From: Kitasatospora aureofaciens
GTDB taxonomy: Bacteria > Actinomycetota > Actinomycetes > Streptomycetales > Streptomycetaceae
Reading direction: 5' to 3'
DNA length: 64,000 nt
Assembly: GCA_000720845.1 (NCBI GenBank)
Contig: JODU01000012.1
Location: 1-64,000, forward strand
In this document: one piece after another, positions 42,619 to 51,557 of the stretch
Layout of the letters: each line of letters begins with the position of its first letter
Numbering within the stretch: position 1 is the first letter of the stretch
Translations under genes and position numbers: made by a program
Notes under the pieces: model-generated
The model's input: only the letters and a program-made list of their open reading frames with translations
Database searches by the model: none
Told to the model about the DNA's origin: nothing

Positions 42619-44082
42619 TCACCCCAGGGCGGCCACCTTGTCCCGGTACCCCCGCACCGGGGCGGCGTCCCGGTAGGGCTCCAGGCGGCGTTCGAAGTCG
42701 CGGACGTACTCCGCGGCCCGCACCGAGCGCATCTCGGCCGCCTGCCCCGCCGCCTCGGCGGCCAGCTGGCAGGCCTGGTCGAGCTCGCCGAGGCCGAGCC
42801 GGGCGGTGGCGAGCACGACCCGGCAGAACAGCCTGCTGCGGGCGTAGACGGGGGCGCGCAGTTGGAGTGAGCGTTCCGCGTGCTGGGCGGCGGCGCGGAA
42901 CTGCTGGAGGTCGCGGTGGCAGTGCCCGAACTCGTCGGCGAGCTGCGCCTCGTCGAAGAAGCGCGCCCAGTGCGGCACCTCGTCGCCGGGCCGGGCGGCT
43001 TCCATCGCGCGCTCGGCCCGCACCAGCGCCGCCGTGCACGCCCGCACCTCCCCGAGGACGCCGTGCGCCCGCGCCTCGGCGGCGTGCAGCAGGGTCTGCA
43101 CCACCGGCGGCGCGGAGGTCCCCACGCCCTGCTGCGCCACCCGCGCGAGCTGCACGGCCTCCCGCCCGTGGCCCAGGTAGACGGCCTGCCGGCTCATGGT
43201 GACCAGCACGTACGAGCCGTACGCCCGGTCCGCCGCGGCCTGCGACAGCCGCAGCGCCTGCACGAAGTACCGCTGGGCGAGGCCGTGCGCGGCGATGTCG
43301 TACGAGGTCCAGCCCGCGAGCCGGGTGAGGTCGGCGGCGGCCGCGAAGAGGCGCCGGCCGGTCTGCTCGCCGTAGGTGCCGCGGAGCATCGGCTCCACTT
43401 CGTGCTCCAGGTAGCGCACGAGGGCCTGGCGGGCGTGGCCCCCGCCGTACCGGTCGTCGAGGCTGCGGAACAGCTCGCCGACCGAGCGCAGCGCGGCGAG
43501 GTCGCCGCCGCTGACCTTCTGGCCGGGGCCGCGCTCGGCGGGGGCCCGGCGCCTGGACGGGTCGAGCGGAACGGCGAGCCGGGGGGCCGAGGGGCGGCCC
43601 TGCGCGGGGATGCGGACGGGCACCTCGGTGCGGGCCACCTTCTCGTCGGCGCGGCCGATCAGCCAGTCGCGGCTGGGCACGACGAGCCCGGCCGGGGTGA
43701 AGGCGATCTTCCGCAGCTCGGCGTGGCTGCCGGAGTCCTTGCGCCACAGCCCGGCGACGATGTCGACCGCCTCTTCCGGGCTCCCGGCGAACTCCAGGCC
43801 CGCGTAGACGGGCGCGCAGGCGTCCAGGCCCAGGTCCTGGGCGGTCAGGCGGCGGCCCAGGCGCCGGGTGAAGACCTCGGCGATCAGGGCCGGGGTGGTG
43901 CCGCGGGGCTGCTGGCCGCGCAGCCACCGGGTGACGGACGTCTTGTCGTATCTCAGGTCCAGGCCGTGTTCGAGTCCGAGCTGGTCGACGCGACGCGCGA
44001 GACCCGCGTTCGAGAACCCCGCTTCGGCGATGAGCGCGGCGAGCTGGCGGTTGGGGGTGCGCTGCGCGGGTCGTTCCGTCAT
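42619..44082 (-). CDS. NsdA-like DNA-binding regulator with TPR-type helical region
   Basis: The 487-aa protein has an N-terminal helix-turn-helix (RQLAALIAEAGFSNAGLARR, TSVTRWLRGQQPRGTTPALI) and a long helical C-terminal region with tetratricopeptide-like repeats (ALRLSQAAADRAYGSYVLV, AAEARAHGVLGEVRACTAAL). This is the layout of the streptomycete NsdA family, members of which repress sporulation and antibiotic production. The ATG at 44082 has AGGAG about 12 nt upstream. It is divergent from lipB. Targets cannot be read from the sequence. Confidence 0.8.
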   Translation of the reverse strand: MTERPAQRTPNRQLAALIAEAGFSNAGLARRVDQLGLEHGLDLRYDKTSVTRWLRGQQPRGTTPALIAEVFTRRLGRRLTAQDLGLDACAPVYAGLEFAGSPEEAVDIVAGLWRKDSGSHAELRKIAFTPAGLVVPSRDWLIGRADEKVARTEVPVRIPAQGRPSAPRLAVPLDPSRRRAPAERGPGQKVSGGDLAALRSVGELFRSLDDRYGGGHARQALVRYLEHEVEPMLRGTYGEQTGRRLFAAAADLTRLAGWTSYDIAAHGLAQRYFVQALRLSQAAADRAYGSYVLVTMSRQAVYLGHGREAVQLARVAQQGVGTSAPPVVQTLLHAAEARAHGVLGEVRACTAALVRAERAMEAARPGDEVPHWARFFDEAQLADEFGHCHRDLQQFRAAAQHAERSLQLRAPVYARSRLFCRVVLATARLGLGELDQACQLAAEAAGQAAEMRSVRAAEYVRDFERRLEPYRDAAPVRGYRDKVAALG

Positions 44083-44316
44083 GGTGCGGTGCGGTCTCCT
44101 GCCTTCCGGGCGTTCGAATGCCCGGAGCGCCTGTGAGCAGCCCTTATGGCCTCGTGAACGGCGTGAATGTAGCGGAGAGTAAGCACCCGATCGCACAATT
44201 CGCCCAGCATTCATCCGATCGTGTGAGGATTGCCCGCCCGGCTGACGACGAGCGGGCGGTCGTACAGTGGCGGGGGCACGCTTCGTGCCTTACGACCTTG
44301 CAGGGAGGCACGTGCC

Positions 44317-45114
44317 GTGAGTGAGCTGCGCTTCGTCCGGATGGGCTTCGGTGCCGAACGCGTCGAGTACCGGGAGGCGTGGGACGAACAGCGCCGGGTG
44401 CACGCCGCGCGGTTCGCCGACGAGGTCCCCGACACCGTGCTGCTCCTCGAACACCCGCCGGTCTACACCGCCGGCCGGCGCACCGAGGACAGCGAGCGTC
44501 CCCTGGACGGCACGCCGGTGATCGACGTGGACCGCGGCGGCAAGATCACCTGGCACGGCCCGGGCCAGCTGGTGGGCTACCCCATCCAGAAGCTCCCGCG
44601 TCCGGTCGACGTGGTGGCCCACGTGCGCCGCCTGGAGGAGGCCCTGATCCGCACCTGCGCGGAGTTCGGCCTCCAGACCACCCGGGTCGAGGGCCGCAGC
44701 GGCGTCTGGGTCCTCGGCGACCCGGTCGAGCAGCGCCCGAAGCTCGGCGGCCTGTCCCTGGACTTCGACCCGCGTCTGACGGACGAGGAGTTCGACCCCC
44801 GGCTCAACGGCCCCGACTACGCCCCGTCCAACGCCGGCCAGCGCCGCGAGGACCGCAAGATCGCCGCGATCGGCATCCGGGTCGCCAAGGGCGTCACGAT
44901 GCACGGCTTCTCGTTCAACGTGAACCCCGACAACAAGTGGTTCGACAAGATCATCCCCTGCGGCATCCGGGACGCGGGCGTCGCCTCCCTGGCGGGCGAA
45001 CTCGGTCGCGACGTGACCATCGAGGAGGTCCTCCCGGTGGTCGAGCGCCACCTCCGGGACGTCCTGGAGAACGCGGAACTCAAGCCGAGGGTCATCGAGA
45101 AGACACCGGCCTGA
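44317..45114 (+). CDS. lipB: Lipoyl(octanoyl) transferase
   Basis: LipB moves octanoate from acyl carrier protein to the lipoyl lysine of E2 and glycine-cleavage H protein. The 265-aa protein shows RGGKITWHGPGQLVGYPI, GVWV and KIAAIGIRVAKGVTMHGFSFN, and the catalytic cysteine in KIIPCGIRDAGV. GGGAGG lies 8 nt before the GTG. lipA follows after 174 bp containing a repeat. The E2 at 29.3 kb with two lipoyl domains is a clear substrate in this window. Confidence 0.94.
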   Translation: MSELRFVRMGFGAERVEYREAWDEQRRVHAARFADEVPDTVLLLEHPPVYTAGRRTEDSERPLDGTPVIDVDRGGKITWHGPGQLVGYPIQKLPRPVDVVAHVRRLEEALIRTCAEFGLQTTRVEGRSGVWVLGDPVEQRPKLGGLSLDFDPRLTDEEFDPRLNGPDYAPSNAGQRREDRKIAAIGIRVAKGVTMHGFSFNVNPDNKWFDKIIPCGIRDAGVASLAGELGRDVTIEEVLPVVERHLRDVLENAELKPRVIEKTPA

Positions 45115-45134
45115 ATCCAGCAACGGGGCATAAA

Positions 45135-45210
45135 CCCAGCCCGTCCGGCGTTTGAGGACGAGGCCCGTCCAGGGCCGGAGCGGGGGCCTGGGGGCGGCAG
45201 CCCTCAGCGG
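45135..45210. repeat. Dispersed streptomycete repeat between lipB and lipA
   Basis: The element starts cagcccgtccggcgtttgag, continues through gacgaggcccgtcc and ends with gggcctgggggcggcagcc. A second, diverged copy lies at 53061-53127 in the same orientation. It separates lipB from lipA, so lipA probably has its own promoter (TACGCT at 45246-45251 is a possible -10). Confidence 0.75.
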
Positions 45211-45288
45211 CCAGCACCCTCGCCGGGCATTCAAATCAACGGGCGTACGCTTAAGAACGCCGAAGAATCAAACGCTAGGGAGCCGGTC

Positions 45289-46242
45289 GTGTCCGCAGTC
45301 GCACCCGACGGACGCAAGATGCTGCGCCTGGAGGTCCGCAACAGCCAGACCCCCATCGAGCGCAAGCCCGAGTGGATCAAGACCCGGGCGAAAATGGGCC
45401 CCGAGTACACGAAGATGCAGAACCTCGTGAAGAGCGAGGGCCTGCACACGGTCTGCCAGGAAGCCGGCTGTCCCAACATCTACGAGTGCTGGGAGGACCG
45501 CGAGGCGACCTTCCTCATCGGCGGCGACCAGTGCACCCGGCGCTGTGACTTCTGCCAGATCGACACGGGCAAGCCCGAGGCGCTCGACCGCGACGAGCCG
45601 CGCCGCGTCGGCGAGTCCGTGGTCACCATGGACCTGAACTACGCCACCATCACCGGCGTCGCCCGCGACGACCTCCCGGACGGCGGCGCGTGGCTGTACG
45701 CGGAGACGGTGCGCCAGATCCACCAGCAGACCGCCGGCCGCGAGGCCGGCCGCACCAAGGTCGAGCTGCTGGCCCCCGACTTCAACGCGGTGCCGGAGCT
45801 GCTCCGTGAGGTCTTCGACTCCCGCCCCGAGGTCTTCGCGCACAACGTCGAGACCGTCCCGCGGATCTTCAAGCGCATCCGCCCCGGCTTCCGCTACGAG
45901 CGTTCCCTGAAGGTCATCACCGAGGCCCGCGACTACGGCCTGGTCACCAAGTCGAACCTGATCCTCGGCATGGGCGAGACCCGCGAGGAGATCAGCGAGG
46001 CACTGAGGCAGCTGCACGAGGCCGGCTGCGAGCTGATCACCATCACGCAGTACCTGCGTCCGTCCGTGCGCCACCACCCCGTGGAGCGCTGGGTCAAGCC
46101 GCAGGAGTTCGTGGAGCTGAAGGAGGAGGCCGAGCAGATCGGTTTCTCCGGCGTGATGTCGGGCCCGCTGGTCCGCTCGTCGTACCGGGCCGGACGGCTC
46201 TACGGAATGGCCATGGAGCAGCGCCGGTCCGCCACCGTGTGA
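45289..46242 (+). CDS. lipA: Lipoyl synthase (radical SAM)
   Basis: LipA inserts two sulfur atoms into the octanoyl chain on lipoyl domains. The 317-aa protein has the radical-SAM cluster CTRRCDFC, the auxiliary cluster cysteines in CQEAGCPNIYEC, and the final serine in VRSSYRAG that ligates the auxiliary cluster. The auxiliary [4Fe-4S] cluster supplies the sulfur, so the enzyme depends on Fe-S assembly. TAGGGAG lies 6 nt before the GTG. A strong hairpin follows about 45 nt after the stop. Confidence 0.96.
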   Translation: MSAVAPDGRKMLRLEVRNSQTPIERKPEWIKTRAKMGPEYTKMQNLVKSEGLHTVCQEAGCPNIYECWEDREATFLIGGDQCTRRCDFCQIDTGKPEALDRDEPRRVGESVVTMDLNYATITGVARDDLPDGGAWLYAETVRQIHQQTAGREAGRTKVELLAPDFNAVPELLREVFDSRPEVFAHNVETVPRIFKRIRPGFRYERSLKVITEARDYGLVTKSNLILGMGETREEISEALRQLHEAGCELITITQYLRPSVRHHPVERWVKPQEFVELKEEAEQIGFSGVMSGPLVRSSYRAGRLYGMAMEQRRSATV

Positions 46243-46285
46243 ATTCCCGCACAAGTCCCTACTGGCCAGTAATGGCCGATACGCC

Positions 46286-46330
46286 GCGGCCCCGACCGTC
46301 CTCGCTGATGAGGACACCGGTCGGGGCCGC
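46286..46330 (+). terminator. lipA terminator, two-part hairpin
   Basis: A 13-bp outer stem (46286-46298 with 46318-46330) encloses an inner TCCTC/GAGGA stem. Confidence 0.82.
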
Positions 46331-46486
46331 GAGCCCGTTCCAGGAGCCGGCAACGCGGCTTCATGTCCGTTTGACCGGCGGGTCACGCCCTGGTAACACC
46401 AATCAGTGACCCTGGAATCACAGCACGTACACCATCACGTACACCCGTCTCCGTACCCGGAGCCGTACCGAGGGGGGACCTCCACC

Positions 46487-46702
46487 ATGCAGGCCGCACC
46501 CGTTCGCCCCACCGCCGTCCGCGCCACCGCCATCCCGTCGTTCACCACCGCCCTGCGGGCCGTCGAGTCGCTGCTGATGAGCGGCGGCCAGCGCACCGCC
46601 CGGCGCAACGCCTGGAACTCCGTCCTGGAGGACCGCCGCCGCGCCAAGGACCGGATCGAGACGGAGCGCGCGCTGCGGCAGTCCGTCGTCGGCCGCCCCT
46701 GA
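46487..46702 (+). CDS. Small basic hypothetical protein (71 aa)
   Basis: The product is basic and mostly helical in its second half (GGQRTARRNAWNSVLEDRRR). I prefer ATG 46487, which follows a G-rich AGGGGGGA stretch. An in-frame GTG at 46406 would add 27 residues with an unusual HVHHHVHP run; it lacks a Shine-Dalgarno but has a TAACAC hexamer 6 nt before it, so it cannot be excluded. No family or function is recognised. It lies between lipA and the DUF4191 gene on the same strand. Confidence 0.6.
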   Translation: MQAAPVRPTAVRATAIPSFTTALRAVESLLMSGGQRTARRNAWNSVLEDRRRAKDRIETERALRQSVVGRP

Positions 46703-46792
46703 CCATGTCCCGCCCCTCCCCCGACGGGCACGGCCGGGCGCTGCCGGGCACTGGCGTCGTCGGCGCTTTCGGGGGCACGTAGACTTCGTGCC

Positions 46793-47497
46793 ATGGCGAG
46801 GAAGGAACCTGCAGCGGACGCTGCGAATCCCGGGCGACTGAAGCAGATCGCTCTGACCTACAAGATGACCCGCAAGGCCGACAAGAAGATCGGTCTTGTG
46901 CTCGCGGGTGTCGGCATCGTCGTCTTCGGTGTCCTCCTCGCGATCGGTTTCTTGATCGGTCACCCCATCTATCTCGGCATCCTGGGCCTGCTGCTCGCCT
47001 TCCTCGCGACGGCGATCGTCTTCGGGCGCCGGGCCGAGCGGGCGGCCTTCGGGCAGATGGAGGGACAGCCGGGCGCGGCGGCGGCCGTACTGGACAACAT
47101 CGGCCGGGGCTGGACGACGACCCCCGCGGTGGCGATGAACCGCAACCAGGACGTGGTGCACCGCGCGGTCGGCAAGGCCGGCATCGTGCTGGTCGCCGAG
47201 GGCAACCCGAACCGGGTGAAGTCCCTGCTCGCGGCCGAGAAGAAGAAGATGAACCGCATCGTCGCCGACGTCCCCGTGCACGACCTGCTCGTGGGCACCG
47301 GCGAGGGTCAGGTCGAGCTGAAGAAGCTCCGCACGACCATGCTCAAGCTCCCCCGCGTCCTGAGCGGCCCGCAGGTCACCGTGACCAACGACCGGCTGCG
47401 CGCCCTGGGCGACCTGATGAGCAACATGCCGTTGCCCAAGGGCCCGATGCCCAAGGGCATGCGGATGCCCCGCGGCGGCAACCCCAGGCAGCGCTGA
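46793..47497 (+). CDS. DUF4191 membrane protein
   Basis: A 234-aa protein with a basic N-terminus (RLKQIALTYKMTRKADKK), two membrane helices (IGLVLAGVGIVVFGVLLAI and YLGILGLLLAFLATAIVF, about residues 36-78) and a cytoplasmic C-terminal domain with a Met/Pro/Arg-rich tail. This is the DUF4191 layout, conserved near lipA and glnA in actinobacteria as I recall. TAGACT (46780-46785) ends 7 nt before the ATG, which lacks a Shine-Dalgarno. Function unknown. Confidence 0.87.
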   Translation: MARKEPAADAANPGRLKQIALTYKMTRKADKKIGLVLAGVGIVVFGVLLAIGFLIGHPIYLGILGLLLAFLATAIVFGRRAERAAFGQMEGQPGAAAAVLDNIGRGWTTTPAVAMNRNQDVVHRAVGKAGIVLVAEGNPNRVKSLLAAEKKKMNRIVADVPVHDLLVGTGEGQVELKKLRTTMLKLPRVLSGPQVTVTNDRLRALGDLMSNMPLPKGPMPKGMRMPRGGNPRQR

Positions 47498-47519
47498 CCC
47501 CGCAGGACTCCGAGACGCC

Positions 47520-47573
47520 GGTACGGCGATGGGGGGCCGCCCGATCACTCGGGCGGCCCCCCATCGCCGTACC
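47520..47573. terminator. Bidirectional terminator, perfect 25-bp stem
   Basis: Positions 47520-47544 and 47549-47573 are exact inverted complements around TCAC. It lies between the convergent DUF4191 and RDD genes and is the longest perfect hairpin I found in the window. Confidence 0.9.
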
Positions 47574-47603
47574 GGCCCTCCGGCCCGCGTCGTGGTGCGT
47601 GGG

Positions 47604-48071
47604 TCAGATCCGGACTTCCACGGTGCGTGCCAGCCGGTCGTGCAGGCCCCGGCCGTCGCGGTCCCAGATCAGCGCCGGGAGGGCGAGGCACAGCAGGACC
47701 GAGCGGAGCAGGGCGCGCAGCGGGCTGGGGCGGCCGGTGGCGAGGTCCACGACCCGCAGGCCCAGCAGGCGCTTGCCGGGGGTGAAGCCGACCGTGCCGA
47801 CGGTCAGCACGCTCAGCACGAAGAAGATCAGCAGCGCCCAGTTGCTCGCCGTCTGTCCGTAGCTGCCCGTGATCAGCCCGTATGCGATCAGGGAGCACAG
47901 GGCCCAGTCGACGGCCAGCGCGCCGAGCCGCCTGCCCGGGCGGGCGATCGAGCCCGGTCCCTCCTCGGGCAGACCGAGCTGCTCGCCGCGGTGTCCGAGA
48001 TCGGCGCCGGCCTCTTCCACGGCCGCGCGGGGACCGGAGAGCCACGATCCGATTGCTTGCCTGTTGTCCAC
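47604..48071 (-). CDS. RDD-family membrane protein
   Basis: A 155-aa protein with the RDD pattern: RRLGALAVDWALCSLIAYGL starts the first helix with the characteristic Arg and Asp, the second helix is ALLIFFVLSVLTVGTVGF followed by TPGKRLLGLRVVD, and a third is LLRSVLLCLALPALIWD with a final RDGRGLHDR. RDD proteins are of largely unknown, possibly transport-related, function. TACCGT (48078-48083, minus) ends 6 nt before the GTG, suggesting leaderless expression. It is divergent from glnA, close to the GlnR site. Confidence 0.86.
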   Translation of the reverse strand: MDNRQAIGSWLSGPRAAVEEAGADLGHRGEQLGLPEEGPGSIARPGRRLGALAVDWALCSLIAYGLITGSYGQTASNWALLIFFVLSVLTVGTVGFTPGKRLLGLRVVDLATGRPSPLRALLRSVLLCLALPALIWDRDGRGLHDRLARTVEVRI

Positions 48072-48157
48072 CCGAACACGGTACTGCGCCCGTATACGTA
48101 CCGGGAACGGCGGGGTGTGCGGGCCCTCCATCCGGCCTAGGCTGGGGAGGGAGCCGG

Positions 48158-48195
48158 TTAACTTCTGTGAAACAAATGGGTCACGCCCGAGAAAT
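48158..48195 (+). promoter_or_regulatory. GlnR-type operator upstream of glnA
   Basis: Four half-boxes with exact 6-nt gaps are present: TTAAC, GAAAC, GTCAC and GAAAT. They match the known gTnAC-N6-GaAAC double-box consensus of actinobacterial GlnR. The site lies about 95 nt before the glnA start codon and 86 nt from the divergent RDD gene start. Confidence 0.85.
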
Positions 48196-48291
48196 CACCC
48201 GTCCCTAGGGTCGACGAAGCGTGTGCCACCCGCACTGGCCGCACGAACGATCTACCAGCCCGGCGGGACGGTCGGGAGTAGGAGGAGCTGG

Positions 48292-49701
48292 ATGTTCCAG
48301 AACGCCGACGACGTCAAGAAGTTCATCGCGGACGAGGACGTCAAGTTCGTCGATGTCCGGTTCTGCGACCTGCCGGGCGTCATGCAGCACTTCACGTTGC
48401 CCGCCGAGGCGTTCGACCCCGACGCCGAGCAGGCCTTCGACGGATCGTCGATCCGCGGCTTCCAGGCCATCCACGAGTCGGACATGGCCCTGCGCCCCGA
48501 CCTGTCGACCGCGCGCGTCGACCCGTTCCGCCGGGACAAGACGCTCAACATCAACTTCTTCATCCACGACCCGATCACGGGCGAGCAGTACTCCCGCGAC
48601 CCGCGGAACGTGGCGAAGAAGGCCGAGGCGTACCTGGCCTCCACGGGCATCGCCGACACGGCGTTCTTCGGTCCCGAGGCCGAGTTCTACGTCTTCGACT
48701 CCGTCCGCTTCGCCACCAGCGCGAACGAGTCCTTCTACCACATCGACTCCGAGGCCGGCGCCTGGAACACCGGTGCTCTGGAGGACAACCGCGGTTACAA
48801 GGTCCGCTACAAGGGCGGCTACTTCCCGGTCCCGCCGGTCGACCACTTCGCCGACCTGCGCGCCGAGATCTCCCTGGAGCTGGAGCGGTCCGGCCTGAAG
48901 GTCGAGCGCCAGCACCACGAGGTGGGCACCGCCGGCCAGGCGGAGATCAACTACAAGTTCAACACGCTGCTCGCGGCCGCGGACGACCTCCAGCTCTTCA
49001 AGTACATCGTGAAGAACGTGGCCTGGAAGAACGGCAAGACGGCGACCTTCATGCCGAAGCCGATCTTCGGTGACAACGGCTCGGGCATGCACGTCCACCA
49101 GTCGCTGTGGTCGGGCGGCGAGCCGCTCTTCTACGACGAGCAGGGCTACGCCGGTCTGTCGGACACCGCCCGGTACTACATCGGCGGCATCCTCAAGCAC
49201 GCCCCGTCGCTGCTGGCCTTCACCAACCCGACGGTGAACTCGTACCACCGCCTGGTGCCGGGCTTCGAGGCGCCGGTGAACCTGGTGTACTCGCAGCGCA
49301 ACCGCTCGGCCGCGATGCGGATCCCGATCACGGGCTCGAACCCGAAGGCCAAGCGCGTCGAGTTCCGCGCCCCGGACGCCTCCGGCAACCCGTACCTGGC
49401 CTTCTCGGCGCTGCTGCTGGCGGGCCTGGACGGCATCAAGAACAAGATCGAGCCGGCCGAGCCGATCGACAAGGACCTCTACGAGCTGGCTCCCGAGGAG
49501 CACGCCAACGTGGCCCAGGTCCCGACCTCCCTCGGCGCGGTCCTCGACCGCCTCGAGTCGGACCACGAGTTCCTGCTCCAGGGCGACGTCTTCACGCCGG
49601 ACCTGATCGAGACGTGGATCGACTTCAAGCGCGCCAACGAGATCGCGCCGCTGCAGCTCCGCCCGCACCCGCACGAGTTCGAGATGTACTTCGACGTGTG
49701 A
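48292..49701 (+). CDS. glnA: Glutamine synthetase type I (adenylylatable)
   Basis: GSI forms glutamine from glutamate, ammonium and ATP as a dodecamer. The 469-aa protein has DGSSIRGFQ, the metal and substrate segment GPEAEFYVFD, the ATP-loop KPIFGDNGSGMHVHQS and NRSAAMRIP. Tyr397 in DKDLYELAPEE is the adenylylation site, at the canonical number, so GlnE can switch the enzyme off. GGAGGAG lies right before the ATG. The upstream GlnR-type operator points to nitrogen control, and a hairpin follows the gene. Confidence 0.96.
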   Translation: MFQNADDVKKFIADEDVKFVDVRFCDLPGVMQHFTLPAEAFDPDAEQAFDGSSIRGFQAIHESDMALRPDLSTARVDPFRRDKTLNINFFIHDPITGEQYSRDPRNVAKKAEAYLASTGIADTAFFGPEAEFYVFDSVRFATSANESFYHIDSEAGAWNTGALEDNRGYKVRYKGGYFPVPPVDHFADLRAEISLELERSGLKVERQHHEVGTAGQAEINYKFNTLLAAADDLQLFKYIVKNVAWKNGKTATFMPKPIFGDNGSGMHVHQSLWSGGEPLFYDEQGYAGLSDTARYYIGGILKHAPSLLAFTNPTVNSYHRLVPGFEAPVNLVYSQRNRSAAMRIPITGSNPKAKRVEFRAPDASGNPYLAFSALLLAGLDGIKNKIEPAEPIDKDLYELAPEEHANVAQVPTSLGAVLDRLESDHEFLLQGDVFTPDLIETWIDFKRANEIAPLQLRPHPHEFEMYFDV

Positions 49702-49735
49702 TCGACTCGTCGACCGGCCCGTTGACCGGCTGACC

Positions 49736-49773
49736 GGCGCCCCCGTCCCCGTTCCCACGGGGGCGGGGGCGCC
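49736..49773 (+). terminator. glnA terminator hairpin
   Basis: A 16-bp stem with one G-T pair (49736-49751 with 49758-49773) around TTCCCA, 35 nt after the glnA stop. Confidence 0.83.
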
Positions 49774-49863
49774 GTCGTGCGTGGCCGAAAACCCTTCACA
49801 GGGTGCGGACGGACCGGGATCATGTCCACTGACACGGTTGTTCGAGTCAGGGGGACGGGGAGA

Positions 49864-50133
49864 GTGCCGGAGATGCCGGAGCGCGACGACGAGGAGCGCG
49901 AGTACGACCTGAGGTGGGCGGAGGGCGCCGAGCACAAGGAGCCCTCGGCGCGGGCCCGGATGCTCGCCGCGCGCTGGAAGGAGAACCCTCCCGGCCCGGT
50001 CCCGTTCCGCGCCGACCCCGATCACGTGGGCTCGGGGCGCCGGTCGTCGTGGGTGTCCACCGCCGTGGTGCTCGGCTGTGTGGCCGCGGTGATCGTGCTG
50101 CTCGGCTACATCAACTTCCGGGCGCCCTACTAG
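49864..50133 (+). CDS. Small C-terminally anchored membrane protein (about 89 aa)
   Basis: The product has a charged N-terminal part (MPERDDEEREYDLRWAEGAE), a Pro-rich middle and one C-terminal membrane helix (VSTAVVLGCVAAVIVLLGYI) ending INFRAPY. Starts at GTG 49864, ATG 49873 or ATG 49822 are all possible; a GGGGGACGGGGAG stretch favours the first two. No family recognised. It follows glnA on the same strand but behind a terminator. Confidence 0.68.
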   Translation: MPEMPERDDEEREYDLRWAEGAEHKEPSARARMLAARWKENPPGPVPFRADPDHVGSGRRSSWVSTAVVLGCVAAVIVLLGYINFRAPY

Positions 50134-50172
50134 ACCTGACAGGGCCTGCCGGTGGCGCCGGTGGCGCCGGTC

Positions 50173-51012
50173 TCAGCGGAAGGCGTCGACGTTGCGGGCG
50201 GCCCAGTCGGCGAAGGGGCGCGGGGCGCGGCCGAGGACGCGCTCGACGTCCGGGCTGACGCGCAGTTCGGCCGGGCTCGGGTTGCCGAGGATGTCCAGGG
50301 TGTCGTCGGCGAGCTCGGCCGGCATGCTCCGCGCCATGGCGGCCCTGGCCTCGTCGCGGGTCAGCTCGTGGAACGCCACGGGCGCGCCCAGCGCGGCGGC
50401 GATGGCCTCCGTCTGCCCGCGCGGAGTGATCACCTCCGGGCCGGTCAGCTCGTACGCGCCGCCGGTGTGCCGGTCCTCCAGCAGACAGGCCGCGGCCACC
50501 GCGGCGATGTCCGCGGGGTCGACGACCGGCACTCCGGTGTCGCCGAAGGGCGCGGCGACGACCCGTCGGGCGCGGACGGACTCGGCCCACCACAGTGCGT
50601 TGGAGGCGAAGCCGCCGGGCCGCAGGAGGGCCCATTCCAGTCCGGATGCTCGCAGCGTGTCCTCCAGCGCGCGCATCGCGATCCGCGTCGCCCCGAAGGG
50701 CCTGGTCACCACGCCGAGCGTGGAGAGCAGGACGATGCGGCGGACCCCGCTGTCCGCGGCTTCGCCGATGAGGTCGGCGGGCTCGGCCCCGCGGGCGTGC
50801 AGATCGCCGGAGAGCAGCAGGAACAGCGACTTCGCCCCGGCCAGCGCGGGGCGCAGCCCGGCCGGTTCGGCGAGGTCGGCCACCATGTGGCGGACGCCGT
50901 CCGGCACCGCCGCCGGGTGCCGTGACACCGCCGTCACCTGCTCGCCCGCCTCGGCCAGCGCCCGCGTCAGCGGCCGCCCGATGTTCCCGGTAGCCCCAGT
51001 CACCACGATCAT
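50173..51012 (-). CDS. NmrA-like NAD(P)-binding protein
   Basis: The 279-aa protein begins with the Rossmann motif MIVVTGATGNIGRPLTRALA and has RRIVLLSTLGV and LEWALLRPGGFASNALWW, the pattern of NmrA/atypical SDR proteins, which often bind NADP as redox sensors or reduce quinones. GAAGGAG lies 6 nt before the ATG. It is divergent from an HxlR regulator with 93 bp between them, a common pairing in which the regulator controls the oxidoreductase. Confidence 0.87.
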   Translation of the reverse strand: MIVVTGATGNIGRPLTRALAEAGEQVTAVSRHPAAVPDGVRHMVADLAEPAGLRPALAGAKSLFLLLSGDLHARGAEPADLIGEAADSGVRRIVLLSTLGVVTRPFGATRIAMRALEDTLRASGLEWALLRPGGFASNALWWAESVRARRVVAAPFGDTGVPVVDPADIAAVAAACLLEDRHTGGAYELTGPEVITPRGQTEAIAAALGAPVAFHELTRDEARAAMARSMPAELADDTLDILGNPSPAELRVSPDVERVLGRAPRPFADWAARNVDAFR

Positions 51013-51073
51013 GTCCAGCTCCTTCTCGGATGTCCTCTGTGGGCCTTCACGCTAGGAGCGTGAACTAACTTTC

Positions 51074-51098
51074 GGTAAGGGCATACCTGAAGGTAAGC
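51074..51098. promoter_or_regulatory. Putative HxlR operator: repeated GGTA half-sites
   Basis: GGTA-N6-TACC (51074-51087) is a short palindrome, followed at 51092 by another GGTA in aggtaagct. The repeated aGGTAag elements lie between the divergent NmrA-like and HxlR genes, next to TAAGCT (51094-51099), the likely -10 for hxlR. Confidence 0.55.
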
Positions 51099-51105
51099 TC
51101 ATGAC

Positions 51106-51477
51106 ATGACGGAAGGCGTGCAGCGCAGACGGGCCGGGACCGGCGAGCGGTATGACGTGTTTCACACCGACTGCCTGGCGCGCGACGTGGTCGACCACGT
51201 CACCAGCAGGTGGGGCATCTGGGTGCTTATCTCCCTGCGGCGCAACGACCTCCGGTTCTACGAGCTGCGCGAGAGCATCCAGGGCATCAGCGAGAAGATG
51301 CTGGCCCAGACCCTGCGCACACTGGTCGCCGACGGCCTGGTCTGGCGGAAGGTCGAGCCGACGACGCCGCCGCAGGTCACGTACGGCCTGACCGAGTTCG
51401 GCCGGGACATCGGGGAGCCGCTGACGGACCTGTTCGACCGGATCACCCGCCGGCTGTCGCCGCTCGGCCCGCCCTAG
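51106..51477 (+). CDS. HxlR-family transcriptional regulator
   Basis: A 123-aa winged-helix protein with SRWGIWVLISLRRNDLRFYE and LRESIQGISEKMLAQTLRTL, the HxlR signature. A single cysteine in FHTDCLARDVVDH sits at the position used as a redox or aldehyde sensor in relatives such as HypR and YodB. It probably controls the divergent NmrA-like gene. TAAGCT ends 6 nt before the ATG and no Shine-Dalgarno is seen; the nearby ATG at 51101 stops after two codons. Confidence 0.9.
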   Translation: MTEGVQRRRAGTGERYDVFHTDCLARDVVDHVTSRWGIWVLISLRRNDLRFYELRESIQGISEKMLAQTLRTLVADGLVWRKVEPTTPPQVTYGLTEFGRDIGEPLTDLFDRITRRLSPLGPP

Positions 51478-51557
51478 GGGTGCCGGCACCCCTGGCCTCC
51501 GGGGCGACGGGTGCACACTGGACAGCGGGACGAGTGCCCGACTGTGAGGTGGTGGAG

